From a bacterium (GTDB taxonomy: Bacteria > SAR324 > XYD2-FULL-50-16): a stretch of DNA of 64,000 bases. Positions 19,193 through 29,125 of the stretch are shown piece by piece (positions within the stretch are counted from its first letter, which is position 1; every line of letters begins with the position of its first letter). A program made the translations under genes and the position numbers. Under the pieces are notes generated by a model. The model worked only from the letters and a program-made list of their open reading frames with translations. It was not told where the DNA came from and searched no databases. The stretch lies in NCBI GenBank assembly GCA_018829445.1, contig JAHJTV010000073.1:186001-250000 (forward strand), written 5' to 3'.

Positions 19193-20310
19193 AGTTCTGC
19201 CGCCTTTCTCCCCTGGTAGGAGCTGATAATATAGGGAATGATAAAAACAGCTGCTAAAATGAAAAGTATCACGGCAATGGCAGCACCCTTGGCAAAGTCA
19301 TTGGCACGGAAGGTTGTTAAATACATAAGCAAAGAGGGATGTCCCGCCTCTACATTGTCCGGACCCGTCATTGCGAAAATCAAATCAAATATCTTCAGTG
19401 AGATGTGCGAAAGGATGATAACAGCGCTTAAGGTAATCGGTTTTAGCAGGGGTACCGCAATACGCCAGTAATATTGCCATTCAGAGGCGCCATCCAGTCT
19501 GGCGGCATTTACCAGGTCTTTTGAAATCCCACGTAAGCCCGCCAGGAATAAGGCCATGGTGTAGCCCGAGTATTGCCAGACTGCAGCGATGATGATTCCA
19601 ATAGTCGCCAGATTAAACCCATGGATTTCCTCCATCATCAACACAGTGGGTAGGTATTCCTTGCCAAAGATACCCAGCAGAAACAGAAAGATCCCCCCAG
19701 TCAGCAAAACAATCCATAATTTTCCGCTTCCCTTATCCAGAACAAAAAGGCTTAAAACAATCAGGATCAGGGATATCAGGAAAACCAGAAACTGCGGCAT
19801 GTTTTGCCAGTTGAATTGCATCACTGTCTCAAGACTGCTCAGCCACCTGAATTCCAATTTGGGCAATCCAATAAAAACTGGGAGAACGTTGATACCGCCA
19901 TCGGGGGCCAATAACCATCTCCAGATGGTTCCCGAAACGATAAAGGAAAGTGACAGGGGAAACAGGAAGATGGTCTGAAAGAATCTTTCTCCCTTTGGAT
20001 TTCTGTCCAGAAGGATTGCTAAAAAAAGACCGAAGATTAACGAGCCGAAAACCAGGAAGAAGGAATAAAATATAGCATTGACCAAATCCTGCCTAAACCT
20101 ACCGTTTAGAAATCCTGAAAACAGATCGCCATAATTTTTAAAACCGACAAAATTCTTTTCAGGATTAAATGCCAAAGCTGCATTTTTGCCCCAGTCTGTC
20201 ATGGAAACATAGACCGTATTTCCGATAAAGCCATAAACGAACAGGGCTATCAGAAGAATTGAAGGCAGGAGTACCAAAATAGCCAGGAGTTGATCACGTT
20301 TAAGTCCCAT
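19189..20310 (-). CDS. Sugar ABC transporter permease (MalF-like) with extra hydrophobic segments
   Basis: A 373-residue permease whose core is normal: N-terminal membrane helix, then the EAA motif 'NAARLDGASEWQYYWRIAVPL'. Between about residues 165 and 225 there is an additional stretch with two hydrophobic segments (FLVFLISLILIVLSLFVL and IVLLTGGIFLFLLGIF), so it is longer than the ~300-residue relatives I know from glucose importers. It forms the channel with the coupled MalG-like gene. I do not know whether the extra segments are common in this lineage. Confidence 0.9.
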   Translation of the reverse strand: MGLKRDQLLAILVLLPSILLIALFVYGFIGNTVYVSMTDWGKNAALAFNPEKNFVGFKNYGDLFSGFLNGRFRQDLVNAIFYSFFLVFGSLIFGLFLAILLDRNPKGERFFQTIFLFPLSLSFIVSGTIWRWLLAPDGGINVLPVFIGLPKLEFRWLSSLETVMQFNWQNMPQFLVFLISLILIVLSLFVLDKGSGKLWIVLLTGGIFLFLLGIFGKEYLPTVLMMEEIHGFNLATIGIIIAAVWQYSGYTMALFLAGLRGISKDLVNAARLDGASEWQYYWRIAVPLLKPITLSAVIILSHISLKIFDLIFAMTGPDNVEAGHPSLLMYLTTFRANDFAKGAAIAVILFILAAVFIIPYIISSYQGRKAAEL

Positions 20311-20376
20311 TTTCCCATTAATCTCCGGATTATCAGACCTGAAGTCCGAATTCTCTTCAGGCCTTTCGGGGTAACC

Positions 20377-21645
20377 TTATTGAGTCGCTATCCCATTTTG
20401 AATCGCGATTGCCTGGGCAGCAGAAGAGGCTTGCTTTGCGTTTCTTGATTTTAAAAACATCCCCATCACAGTGGCAAAATCATTCATGAAACCTTCATTC
20501 GCGGTAACACCATGGGCCAGGCTGCCCACTATCCGGTTTTTACCGAAATCTTTGGCGGCAGACTGTGAATAGGTATTGTACTTGCTAAGGTCAGAATCCA
20601 AACGAGCTGAAATTGATCCTTTCAGAGGATTAAACGCGTCTCCACCCTCTTTGGACCCCAAAATCTCCAACCAGGCAAGGGCGTTATCCCTGTTGGTTAC
20701 GCCTTTTGGCAATCCAAAAGAATCAGCTAAAAACATGAATAATCCCTCTGTATCCGGGGAGGCTGCCCATCCGAAATCTTTGCCTGGTTTCATCTTAAGG
20801 GTTGTGCTCATGTAGCCGGCAGCCCAGTCACCCATTATGTTAAAGGCTGCCTGTCCGTTTACAACCATATCGGTGGCTTGTTGCCATGACAAGGAAGAGG
20901 CATCCTTGTTTGTATACTCCAGAATTTTCCCGAATGTTTCCCATACTTCCATTGCTTCATCACTGGCAAAAGACAATTTTCCATTCCATAACTGATCATA
21001 TTTATCAGGGCCCAAAATTCCCAAGGCAACGGATTCCCATAAATGGTTGGCGGTCCAGTTAGTGGCCAGGGCTAGAGGAACGATCCCTTTAGCTTGCAGT
21101 TTTGGAGCGATTTTGAGGAAGTCATTCCAGGATTTGGGGACTGTCACACCCCATTTGTCCAAGTTAGCCGGAATATACCACACAACATTGGACCGGTGGA
21201 TGTTAACCGGAACGGACCAGATCCCTTCGTCGGTTCCTATCAGGCTGATCAGGTCTTTAGGAAACTTATTCATCCAGCCTTGATCCTTGAATAGGCCTGT
21301 TAAGTCTTCCATTCGCTTTGCTTTCACCCAGGTACCGATCAATTCCTGACCCGCATGAACCTGAAAACTATCGGGAGGGTTTCCACCCAACATTCTGGTT
21401 TTGAGGACTGCTTTGGCGTTAACTCCTGATCCGCCGGTTACTGTGGCATTAATCAGCTCAACCTTTGGATATTTCTCTTTATACAGATCAATTAAAGCTT
21501 CCAAAGCAGGCCCTTCATCCCCTGCCCACCAGGAAAATATCTCCAGTTCCCCTGATAAACTCTTCGCCATAGCTGAAAAGGAAAGTGATATCGCACAAAA
21601 TATCATCGAGATCACTAATACGATTCTTTTGAAATTTAATTTCAT
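20377..21645 (-). CDS. Sugar-binding protein of a glucose-type ABC importer
   Basis: A 422-residue secreted protein, the first gene of the importer operon, with GGAGGGG before the ATG. A signal peptide ends near AMAKSL. The mature N-terminus '[20 protein letters not shown]' and the '[20 protein letters not shown]' segment strongly resemble the glucose/mannose binding proteins of Thermus and Pseudomonas (GlcE/GtsA group of SBP family 1), and 'GDWAAGYM' fits the ligand cleft region. Substrate is inferred as an aldohexose such as glucose. Five genes follow in the order SBP, permease, permease, second SBP, ATPase. Confidence 0.92.
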   Translation of the reverse strand: MKLNFKRIVLVISMIFCAISLSFSAMAKSLSGELEIFSWWAGDEGPALEALIDLYKEKYPKVELINATVTGGSGVNAKAVLKTRMLGGNPPDSFQVHAGQELIGTWVKAKRMEDLTGLFKDQGWMNKFPKDLISLIGTDEGIWSVPVNIHRSNVVWYIPANLDKWGVTVPKSWNDFLKIAPKLQAKGIVPLALATNWTANHLWESVALGILGPDKYDQLWNGKLSFASDEAMEVWETFGKILEYTNKDASSLSWQQATDMVVNGQAAFNIMGDWAAGYMSTTLKMKPGKDFGWAASPDTEGLFMFLADSFGLPKGVTNRDNALAWLEILGSKEGGDAFNPLKGSISARLDSDLSKYNTYSQSAAKDFGKNRIVGSLAHGVTANEGFMNDFATVMGMFLKSRNAKQASSAAQAIAIQNGIATQ

Positions 21646-22218
21646 TTACCCCTCCAAGGTGTGTGTTCAAGTAAAACTGCCAAGGCAGTTTTATATTGAG
21701 AAATACGCTAAGACTGGCTTTTAGATCTATTTATTGCCGCCTGCGACTGGAAACTGCACTGAAATTTTAAAGGATTCGCCGTTACTAAAGAATCAATCTT
21801 CAGTCTGAGAGTTCCTCTTTAGCAAAAAGACGTAATACTACAGGACGCATGACAGTTGCTATAAATTGAATGTTCACGAGTTCCTTTTAAGCAACTGCTT
21901 TGTCGTAACCATTCATCATTTTGTCATGACACCCAGCTGTTATAATAAATCCATATTGCGCAAAAAAAAGCAAGAATTTTGATGGGAAAAAAAGGTAAAA
22001 AGTTACTATTCCCGATATTAGGGGAAACATCGAGAGCATGTAAATTTGGGGAAAAATTTTAAGCCACCAAAAAGTAATATTGAGTCCACTCCGAAAAGTC
22101 GATATTTTGTCATTCCGGCCTCCGACGAGCCGGAATCCAGGCTTTTTAATTTTTGGTTAAATCTTATGAATGCCGGATCAAGTCCTATAAACGCTTAAAT
22201 GTTGAAAAGCGTTTTCCT
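21646..22218. other. Upstream region of the sugar importer operon
   Basis: About 570 bases between the hybrid kinase gene and the importer operon, both on the minus strand. It holds a dispersed palindromic repeat (22112-22136) and a small AAGCA-AC-TGCTT palindrome (21889-21900) that could be a LacI-type half-site pair. The stretch 21940-22060 is AT-rich and is the likely promoter zone. No gene is supported. Confidence 0.5.
22112..22136. repeat. Dispersed intergenic palindrome (ATTCCGGC...GCCGGAAT)
   Basis: Eight-base perfect arms with a nine-base loop, preceded by GTC and followed by CCAG. This is the common form of short interspersed palindromes ('GTCATTCCGG...CCGGAATCCAG') found between genes in many proteobacteria. 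Related elements occur at 51702-51772. Confidence 0.55.
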
Positions 22219-25200
22219 CTAGTTTGAGATGGCTATTGATTCTTTTAACAGGCTGACGGAGGATTCCAGAAGGTGTTGTTGTGATTGGTTTATCTCACAA
22301 TTGTTGATAACAAAATTTGCAGTGCTGATTATTGAATTGAACCTCGGATTTCTTGGTATAGTCTTATATTTCAGGTATTTGTTAAGAGTTCTGGTTTTAT
22401 AGGTGCCGTTATCCAACTGGACAGACCAGATACCGCTTTCTTGAGCCAAGTCTATCTTCGATTTGCCAGTGGAATTTTCCCAGCATTCAAGAGACGTTGT
22501 CATGATGGTGAGTATAAGCTTTCTGATGTTCTCCCCACCCGAATCTGCTGCATCAAGAACATCGGGAATCTGATTGCCCCCGGGAAAATCATTCCTAATC
22601 GAAAAACCTGATGCCAGTGATATGGCGTTAACAACCCCGCTAAGGGCTTTTTCCAGGGTATGGATTTTCTGTTGTTGAACCGTCAGGTTATTTCCCATTG
22701 CATTAAGCTGCTCTGCAAGTTTGCTTTCGTTTATTCCTTTGATTTGCAGTTTATCCTGGCTTGATTGAATAAAATCAAATTGGTTTGTTTCAGAGTTCTG
22801 ACGGGGTAATATAATGGTGGTTAAAATCTCATCATCAACAATAAATCTGGAGATATAGGAGATCGCTTTTGTCTCGGTATCATCATTCAGCTTGATGTCG
22901 ATTAGAGTATGTCTTTTATTTTCCACACCATCAGTTACATGAGTATCGTATTGAAGCTCAAGGAGAGGGAAAAGGTCTGTGGCAGGGTCGCCAATGATAT
23001 CATTGGCTCGCATGCCAAAAATACGTTCGGCACCCTGGTTAAAAAACACAACACTGTTAATCCTGTTGAGACAAACAATGGCGTCTTCTTCCACGTTCAG
23101 TATACTTATTAACTGTTTTTGGGATCTAAGCAGATCATTCTCTAGCTGCTTTCTTCGTGAAATCTCTTCAAGCAAACGCTGGTTTTCCTGGAGGTGGATA
23201 ACGGCCTCACGAGCCATTAAATGAGTCCGTACTCTGGCAATGATCTCTCTGGGGTGAAAGGGCTTGGTGAGATAGTCGTTGGCGCCAAGCTGAAATCCCT
23301 TTTCCAGATCCTTGAGTTGGTTTTTCGCAGTCAATACAATTATAGGCAGCGTTATAATATCCCACTTCCTCCTGATGGTTTCACACAACTCAAAGCCGCT
23401 CATACGAGGCATCATCAAATCTAACAGGATCAAATCGGGAAGCTCTGACTCCATAGCCTCCAATGCCTTGAAACCATTTTCCACAAGTCTCACATTGTAC
23501 CCAAAATTTCCGAGGGATGCCCTCAATATCTCCAGATTAACCGGGTCGTCATCGACAACCAAAATGGAGTGATTTCCAATTTTTGCAGGTGCAATTCCCG
23601 TTTGGCAGAGATCCACTATCGAAACGGAGCCAGTGTCAATCAGTCTCTCACCAAATACGGACAGGTTCTCAGTTGCTGAATTTGGATTGTCACTTGAATG
23701 GGCTTCATCCTGGCTGATAGGCAAGTCAAAGTGAAAAACAGTTCCGACTTCCGGTTCGCTTTTGACGTGAAGTTGACTACCATGTCCCTCTACCAGCTTT
23801 TTGGTGATTGAGAGTCCCAAGCCGGTTCCCGGTTGCTCTCTTGTAATTGAACCGTCCAGCTGGGTGAAAACATCAAAAATGGTTTCCAGTTTATCGGGCG
23901 AAATACCAATGCCTGAGTCTTCAACCATAATTTTGATTGAGTCCCCTGCCAGTGCACCTGCCACCTTTATAAATCCTTCTTGAGTAAACTTGAGGCTGTT
24001 ACTGAGCAGGTTGTAAAAGATCTGCTCCAGTTTGTTCTTATCTGCCTCGACCGGTGGAAGTGAATCGGCGACATCATTGATCAAGTCGATAGATCTGTTG
24101 CCGATCAATGGCTTGGAAAAAGTGAGAACGGCTTCGACAATCCCAGACAGTTTGACGGGAATTTTATTTAATTGAACCGCATGATTCTTCAATCGATAAA
24201 AATCAAGGAGATCGTTCAGCAAGTTACTCAACCTTCTTCCATTTGATATAATCATGGACAGGTGTCGCTTTTCCTCATCACTTCTACTAATAACGTCAAC
24301 GGACAGCATAACCTCTGCCACACCAATGATACCGTGAAGAGGAGTACGAAGTTCATGCGAAGTGCTGGCGAGAAAATCATCCTTTAGTCTGTTTATTTCC
24401 TGTAATTCCAGGTTTTTCTGCTCAATCACCTCAATTTGATTTTCCAGGGATAGATTCTGGGATTCGATGATGGCTGTTTGTTCCTCTATGAATCCCAGCA
24501 TACGCCTGAAAGAGGTAATCAGATTTTTAAACTCACTGACTTTCAAAAAGGAGGAGTTTGATTGAACGCTCTCAAGGGATTGTGTGACAGATTTTGCTGC
24601 CAGCTTTTTTTGACTGGTATAACTTTCGAATGATTGCGCCAGCTTTTTTAAGGGATTGCTGATCCTTTTGACATAACGCCAGGAAAACAAAAAGCTGATG
24701 AGAACAACCAATAAAGCCGTCAATAGCAAGACAATCACGGTGGTTTTCAGCCTGTGATAAAACTCAGCCTGGGAGATTGAGGCGACTAGATAGCCAATGG
24801 TTTTCTCTTCATATTTAATAGGACTGACAAGAATATCATGAGAGTTCCCGCTTTCATCCGGATATCCAAACATCTGGTTGGTGGGATGGTTGTCTTGGCC
24901 GGGCAGGCTTCCAAACTTAACTGATTCAAGCCCTCCTTTTTTATGAATATCAAAAAGTGAAAATGATACCCCCAGGCGATATTCCATGCTTTTAATGAAA
25001 TCCTGCAAAGGGGTCCGCAACACCAGATAGCCTATATGACTGCCGTTGGTGACTCCCATGGAAAAGTCTTCAAAGGTGGTGTTTACATACTGTAGCTGAC
25101 TGAGGAGCGTCAGATAATTATTCTTGGTTTCGAGAGTAAAATTCGGGAGGCTATGGTTGTAGGTTTCTGGAAAATCGGGCGTGAGATCAGTTGATTTTTG

Positions 25201-25671
25201 TCGAAGATACCCCTCCCTATCCCATTCAAACAAAAGCTTTTCATTTTCTTCTCCTTCGCTCGGTAATAAGATTACGCCAGCAAAGGTTGAATTGTAGTAA
25301 GCATAAAGCTGGTCTCTCTGATTCCTGTTGTTAGGCAAATACAATGCGATCTCTTTTGCATCATACTGTTTGGCGAAGTTATGTAATTGTTTGGGAATAT
25401 AGGTTATATAAGGAGCGAACATTAAAGGCAGCATAAATCGATTGGTTCTATCCGCATCAGAAGTATAGATTTGCCAATCGGATTGTAATGATTTCAGCTT
25501 GGCTTCAAAGTCTTTGTGGAAAATCTCAGTGGTTCTTAAAAGTCTGTCCTGATTGTCCTGGTTGGTCTGGTACATCTGCAGGACAATGGCCCCGGTAATA
25601 ACGCTGATGGTTGTCAGCAGGATTAGCAGAATAGAATAACCGGCCAGTTTGGACTGAATTGTCTTTTTCAT
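22219..25671 (-). CDS. Hybrid sensor histidine kinase with receiver, PAS and an unclassified C-terminal domain
   Basis: A 1150-residue membrane kinase. Order: TM1 (about 11-32), a large extracytoplasmic Cache-like sensor (33-305), TM2 (about 308-330), HAMP and coiled coil (331-430), HisKA with His439 in STSHELRTPLHG, HATPase (N, G1 and G2 boxes around 550-645, VEDSGIGIS and GTGLGLSI), receiver (acidic pocket 707-709, phospho-acceptor Asp751, Lys803), PAS (about 853-960), coiled coil, and a final ~110-residue helical domain (WENSTGKSKIDLAQESGIW, TLNKYLKYKTIPRNPRF). There is no DNA-binding output, so the phosphoryl group probably passes to another regulator. It lies upstream of the sugar importer on the same strand and may sense its substrate, but 573 bp separate them. 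Confidence 0.93.
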   Translation of the reverse strand: MKKTIQSKLAGYSILLILLTTISVITGAIVLQMYQTNQDNQDRLLRTTEIFHKDFEAKLKSLQSDWQIYTSDADRTNRFMLPLMFAPYITYIPKQLHNFAKQYDAKEIALYLPNNRNQRDQLYAYYNSTFAGVILLPSEGEENEKLLFEWDREGYLRQKSTDLTPDFPETYNHSLPNFTLETKNNYLTLLSQLQYVNTTFEDFSMGVTNGSHIGYLVLRTPLQDFIKSMEYRLGVSFSLFDIHKKGGLESVKFGSLPGQDNHPTNQMFGYPDESGNSHDILVSPIKYEEKTIGYLVASISQAEFYHRLKTTVIVLLLTALLVVLISFLFSWRYVKRISNPLKKLAQSFESYTSQKKLAAKSVTQSLESVQSNSSFLKVSEFKNLITSFRRMLGFIEEQTAIIESQNLSLENQIEVIEQKNLELQEINRLKDDFLASTSHELRTPLHGIIGVAEVMLSVDVISRSDEEKRHLSMIISNGRRLSNLLNDLLDFYRLKNHAVQLNKIPVKLSGIVEAVLTFSKPLIGNRSIDLINDVADSLPPVEADKNKLEQIFYNLLSNSLKFTQEGFIKVAGALAGDSIKIMVEDSGIGISPDKLETIFDVFTQLDGSITREQPGTGLGLSITKKLVEGHGSQLHVKSEPEVGTVFHFDLPISQDEAHSSDNPNSATENLSVFGERLIDTGSVSIVDLCQTGIAPAKIGNHSILVVDDDPVNLEILRASLGNFGYNVRLVENGFKALEAMESELPDLILLDLMMPRMSGFELCETIRRKWDIITLPIIVLTAKNQLKDLEKGFQLGANDYLTKPFHPREIIARVRTHLMAREAVIHLQENQRLLEEISRRKQLENDLLRSQKQLISILNVEEDAIVCLNRINSVVFFNQGAERIFGMRANDIIGDPATDLFPLLELQYDTHVTDGVENKRHTLIDIKLNDDTETKAISYISRFIVDDEILTTIILPRQNSETNQFDFIQSSQDKLQIKGINESKLAEQLNAMGNNLTVQQQKIHTLEKALSGVVNAISLASGFSIRNDFPGGNQIPDVLDAADSGGENIRKLILTIMTTSLECWENSTGKSKIDLAQESGIWSVQLDNGTYKTRTLNKYLKYKTIPRNPRFNSIISTANFVINNCEINQSQQHLLESSVSLLKESIAISN

Positions 25672-25851
25672 ATTAAGAGCAAAAATATTGAAATGACCAA
25701 CGATACGATATTTCCCTGTTTCACAGTACAGTAGCTAACACCAGAGGTGTTATTCTGTCCAGTTTTCCGGAGCTTGGAAAACAACTGTCTGGTTGGTTAT
25801 TTCAGAATTGATCTTAATCTTTGGGGGAGAAAGATGGCATTGATCAATACA

Positions 25852-26337
25852 TCATTCGTGGTCTTTCTCCCTGACTATCTTCATGGGAAATGCGGTGCTG
25901 TTCTTTATAGTTTTAAGGACAAAGGTTGATTTGATATTCTGAATCCCGGGAATGCCGGTTAACCGGTTAACAACAAAGTCGGAGTAGATATCCAGGCTTT
26001 TTAAAGCGACCTTCAGAATAAAGTCGTTGTCACCGGAAATCTGATAACATTCCAGAACCTCATCCAATTCGAGGATACTACTATAAAAATTATCCAGGGA
26101 GGACATTTGGTGAACAGCAAGTGAAACAGACACAAATGCCAGTATTTCAACCCCTATTTTTTTCCTGTCCACCAGGGCCACAAACTTTGATATGACTCCG
26201 GATGATTCCAGACGTTTGACCCTGTCGAGCATTGCCGGTGGTGAAATCCCGATCCTGGAAGCCAATTTGGCGTTGGTGATGCGACCATCGTTTTGAATTA
26301 TTTCAAGAATCTTGATATCTATTTCGTCCAGTTTCAT
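25852..26337 (-). CDS. Lrp/AsnC-family transcriptional regulator
   Basis: A 161-residue regulator. An N-terminal helix-turn-helix (LDEIDIKILEIIQNDGRITN, RIGISPPAMLDRVKRLE) is followed by a RAM/ActS ligand-binding domain (VSVSLAVHQM, LECYQISGDNDFILKVA). Such proteins form octamers or dimers and respond to amino acids. It is divergent from the acyl-CoA synthetase/iorAB operon, whose substrates derive from aromatic amino acids, so it is a likely regulator of that operon. An AT-rich palindrome at 26499-26513 in the shared upstream region is a candidate binding site. Confidence 0.93.
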   Translation of the reverse strand: MKLDEIDIKILEIIQNDGRITNAKLASRIGISPPAMLDRVKRLESSGVISKFVALVDRKKIGVEILAFVSVSLAVHQMSSLDNFYSSILELDEVLECYQISGDNDFILKVALKSLDIYSDFVVNRLTGIPGIQNIKSTFVLKTIKNSTAFPMKIVREKDHE

Positions 26338-26498
26338 AATTCCCTGATTTTTTTTTTCTGTTATTTGAAGTTAGTACCATATAGCTGAATATCCAATATT
26401 GCAACACCGTTTAGCTGGATTTTACACTTGACATTAACTTATAAAATTAATAAAAATGCAAATATATCTTAATATAATAATGGTAAATAGAAAATACA

Positions 26499-26513
26499 AC
26501 TTATATTATAAGT
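26499..26513. promoter_or_regulatory. Candidate Lrp/AsnC operator palindrome
   Basis: ACTTATA-T-TATAAGT is a perfect AT-rich palindrome, with another ACTTATA 62 bases upstream (about six helical turns). AT-rich palindromes spaced in phase are what Lrp-type octamers bind. It sits in the region shared by the lrp-like gene and its likely target operon. Confidence 0.4.
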
Positions 26514-26644
26514 ATAAGTAACACGGTTTTGGCTGTTACAGATTGACTCAAAGAGTTATCATGGAATTCATCACTGTCAGGCAGGTGTTTTCTTAGATTG
26601 GTAAACAAAGAGTGGTACAAGCGATTATCAGTTCGATTCGATCC

Positions 26645-26672
26645 TTGTATAAGAGTATTGTTATACTATAAT
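26645..26672 (+). promoter_or_regulatory. Candidate sigma-70 promoter for the synthetase/iorAB operon
   Basis: TTGTAT, 16 bases, then a perfect TATAAT. Transcription would start near 26679, giving a leader of about 47 bases before the synthetase ATG with its GGGGAG ribosome site. Confidence 0.5.
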
Positions 26673-26725
26673 TAAGCAGGAAACAAAAAAAAGAGCAGTA
26701 TGACTAATCAATTTGGGGAGATCAT

Positions 26726-29125
26726 ATGATCCCGGAAATTAACTATGACAAGATCACCGGCCTGTTCCATTTCGCTGAAAAGGAAAGCAGGAATTTTTTG
26801 TATGAGCATGAAACCTATGAGTTGTTGAAGAATTCCGGGGCTGAAACGCCACCGCTGGTTGAATTTTTGGCAAAGGGGTCACGACTTTCAGCGGATAAAA
26901 CCAAACTAATGCCCGGCGATAAAGTAGTCTTGAAAATCGTTTCCCCAACGATTTTTCATAAAACAGATATAGGTGGTGTAAAAATCATAGAAAATCACCC
27001 GGAACAGATTCGCTCCGCTACTAGGCGTATGATAGATGAAGTCCCGGTTAAATTCGCCAGGTGGATTGAGAAAAATCCCAGCCTGACACCGGAAAATTAT
27101 ACGGATTTAACAGGGGAGAAACTGGAACAGGCAATATCCGGAGACATTAAGGGGGTTATTCTCTGCCAGTTCATGCCTCCCGACTCAATGGCTTTTGGCA
27201 ATGAACTGATTGTCAGTATCAGGCGAACCCGGGAATTCGGAATGGTAATTACTGCAGGATTGGGGGGAACCGATACAGAACTTTATGCCAAACGATTTAA
27301 AAAAGGTCAGGCAGTGGTTTCCGCTTCCACTGAACTGACCGATGGCGCCCGGTTCTTCAATCTTTTCAAAAAAACCATCGCCTTTAAAAAACTGGCTGGT
27401 GTGGCAAGGGGTCAAGAAAGAATCGTGTCGGACGATCAATTGATCGAGTGTTTTTCGTCCTTTATCGAAATGGCAAATACCTATTCTCCCGTTAATCCTG
27501 ATGCGCCTTATGTGATAGATGAACTGGAGATCAATCCCTTTGCATTCACCGACTATAAAATGGTGCCGCTGGATGGTATCTGTCGTTTTTCTCACCCTTT
27601 TATCGTCCCTGCCAAGCGACCGATCACTAAAATCGATTCCCTGCTTCATCCAGAATCTATTGCCATTATGGGAGTTTCAGATAAGAAGATGAATTTCGGT
27701 CGGATTATACTGAAAAACATATTAGCAGCCGGGTTTCCTCCGGAAAAGATTACCATCATCAAACCCGGGATTGAAAAGATTGATGGAGTTCGCTGTGTTC
27801 CATCACTGTCTGAACTATCTCAGAAAAAGGATCTTTTTGTTGTTGCCGTTGGGGCCGACCAGGTTCCGGAGCTAGTCGATCAAGTGATCGATCTGGACTG
27901 CGCAAACAGTGTAATGCTAATTCCCGGGGGATTAGGAGAAAAAAAGGGAAGCGAGGAACGCGCCGAGTTGATCATGGACAAACTCAATATTGTCCATCAA
28001 TCGGGAGACGGGGGACCTGTTTTTCTCGGCGGAAACAGCATGGGCGTTATATCCCATCCCGGTCGATATGATACCATATTTATTCCAGAGGAGAAACTGC
28101 CCAAACAGAAAGGATCACACCGACGGAATAGTGCTTTTATCAGTCAGAGCGGAGCCTTCATTATAACCAGAACCAGTAAGTATCCCCTGCTGGATCCGGC
28201 ATATATGATTTCCATCGGTAATCAAAACGACCTGACGATTGGGGATCTGGTCAGTTTTGTAAAAGACCTGGATCATATCCAGGTCATTGCGATTTATATG
28301 GAGGGATTTAACGACCTGGATGGATTATTTTTATGCAAGGCGATCCGGCAAGCAGTATTAAACGGGAAAGACGTGGTCTTTTATAAGGCAGGAAGGACAC
28401 CGGAAGGAAAATCAGCCACTTCAGGGCACACCGCATCGGTGGCAGGTGATTATATGGTTTGTGAATCCTGCATCCACCAGGCAGGTGCCATGGTGGCAGA
28501 TAATTTCACCCAATTTGAAGATCTTTTTATGCTGGCTTCCAGGTTCCATGGTGCCGAAGTCAACGGTAACAGACTGGCTGCTGTGAGTGGTGCCGGGTTT
28601 GAAGCAGTCGGTATGGCTGACAGTATCCTGGGGGATGATTATGAAATGAAGATGGCTGAATTTAGCAGTGAAACAGAGGGCAAACTGGAAGAGCTGATCA
28701 GGAATAATCGTTTGGACAATCTGGTTGACGTAAAAAATCCAATGGATATAAATCCGGCAGCGAATGATCGCCTGCACGCAAAGGTTGTTGAAGTACTGGC
28801 CAATGATCCCAATGTCAATGGCATAGTAGTAGGTCTTGATCCGCTGTCTCCAGCCATGCAGACCTTGCCCTCGGGATTCAGGAAACAGGAATCCATTGAT
28901 TCCGATGAGAGTATTGTCCAGTTGCTTCCCGCAGTGATCGGAAAAGTGAAAAAACCGGTTTTGGGAGTAGTGGATGGGGGAAAACTATATGATGATATGG
29001 TGAATAAACTTGAGAACAAAGGAGTTTGCGTTTTTCGCTCTTCAGACAGGGCAGTAGCGGCCCTGGCCAAGTACATTAGCTGCAGACTTCACAGGGATAG
29101 AATTCTGGAGTATGATTCTCAATAG
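26726..29125 (+). CDS. ADP-forming acyl-CoA synthetase, fused, ATP-grasp part first
   Basis: A 799-residue enzyme of the NDP-forming acyl-CoA synthetase family, which converts an acyl-CoA, ADP and phosphate to the acid, CoA and ATP. The ATP-grasp (beta) part occupies about 15-290 (LLKNSGAETPP, DKVVLKIVSPTIFHKTDIGG, the ELEINPF motif). The CoA-binding alpha part follows (about 305-430, LLHPESIAIMGVSDKKMNFG), then the ligase domains with SQSGAFI and the SGHTASVAGD loop carrying the probable phospho-His. Most bacterial fusions run alpha then beta; here the order is reversed. With iorAB directly downstream, the likely acyl-CoA is an aryl-acetyl-CoA, giving substrate-level ATP in amino acid fermentation. 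Confidence 0.9.
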   Translation: MIPEINYDKITGLFHFAEKESRNFLYEHETYELLKNSGAETPPLVEFLAKGSRLSADKTKLMPGDKVVLKIVSPTIFHKTDIGGVKIIENHPEQIRSATRRMIDEVPVKFARWIEKNPSLTPENYTDLTGEKLEQAISGDIKGVILCQFMPPDSMAFGNELIVSIRRTREFGMVITAGLGGTDTELYAKRFKKGQAVVSASTELTDGARFFNLFKKTIAFKKLAGVARGQERIVSDDQLIECFSSFIEMANTYSPVNPDAPYVIDELEINPFAFTDYKMVPLDGICRFSHPFIVPAKRPITKIDSLLHPESIAIMGVSDKKMNFGRIILKNILAAGFPPEKITIIKPGIEKIDGVRCVPSLSELSQKKDLFVVAVGADQVPELVDQVIDLDCANSVMLIPGGLGEKKGSEERAELIMDKLNIVHQSGDGGPVFLGGNSMGVISHPGRYDTIFIPEEKLPKQKGSHRRNSAFISQSGAFIITRTSKYPLLDPAYMISIGNQNDLTIGDLVSFVKDLDHIQVIAIYMEGFNDLDGLFLCKAIRQAVLNGKDVVFYKAGRTPEGKSATSGHTASVAGDYMVCESCIHQAGAMVADNFTQFEDLFMLASRFHGAEVNGNRLAAVSGAGFEAVGMADSILGDDYEMKMAEFSSETEGKLEELIRNNRLDNLVDVKNPMDINPAANDRLHAKVVEVLANDPNVNGIVVGLDPLSPAMQTLPSGFRKQESIDSDESIVQLLPAVIGKVKKPVLGVVDGGKLYDDMVNKLENKGVCVFRSSDRAVAALAKYISCRLHRDRILEYDSQ

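Larger units (their letters stand above)
26338..26725. other. Divergent control region, lrp-like gene and acyl-CoA synthetase operon
   Basis: About 390 AT-rich bases between divergent genes. It contains two ACTTATA motifs 62 bases apart (26437 and 26499), the second forming a full palindrome, and a good sigma-70-like promoter at 26645-26672 facing the synthetase. No gene is supported here. Confidence 0.55.

Noticed and set aside
22112-22136. Palindrome considered as a transposon end
   Set aside because: No transposase remnant or target duplication nearby; it matches dispersed intergenic palindromes instead.
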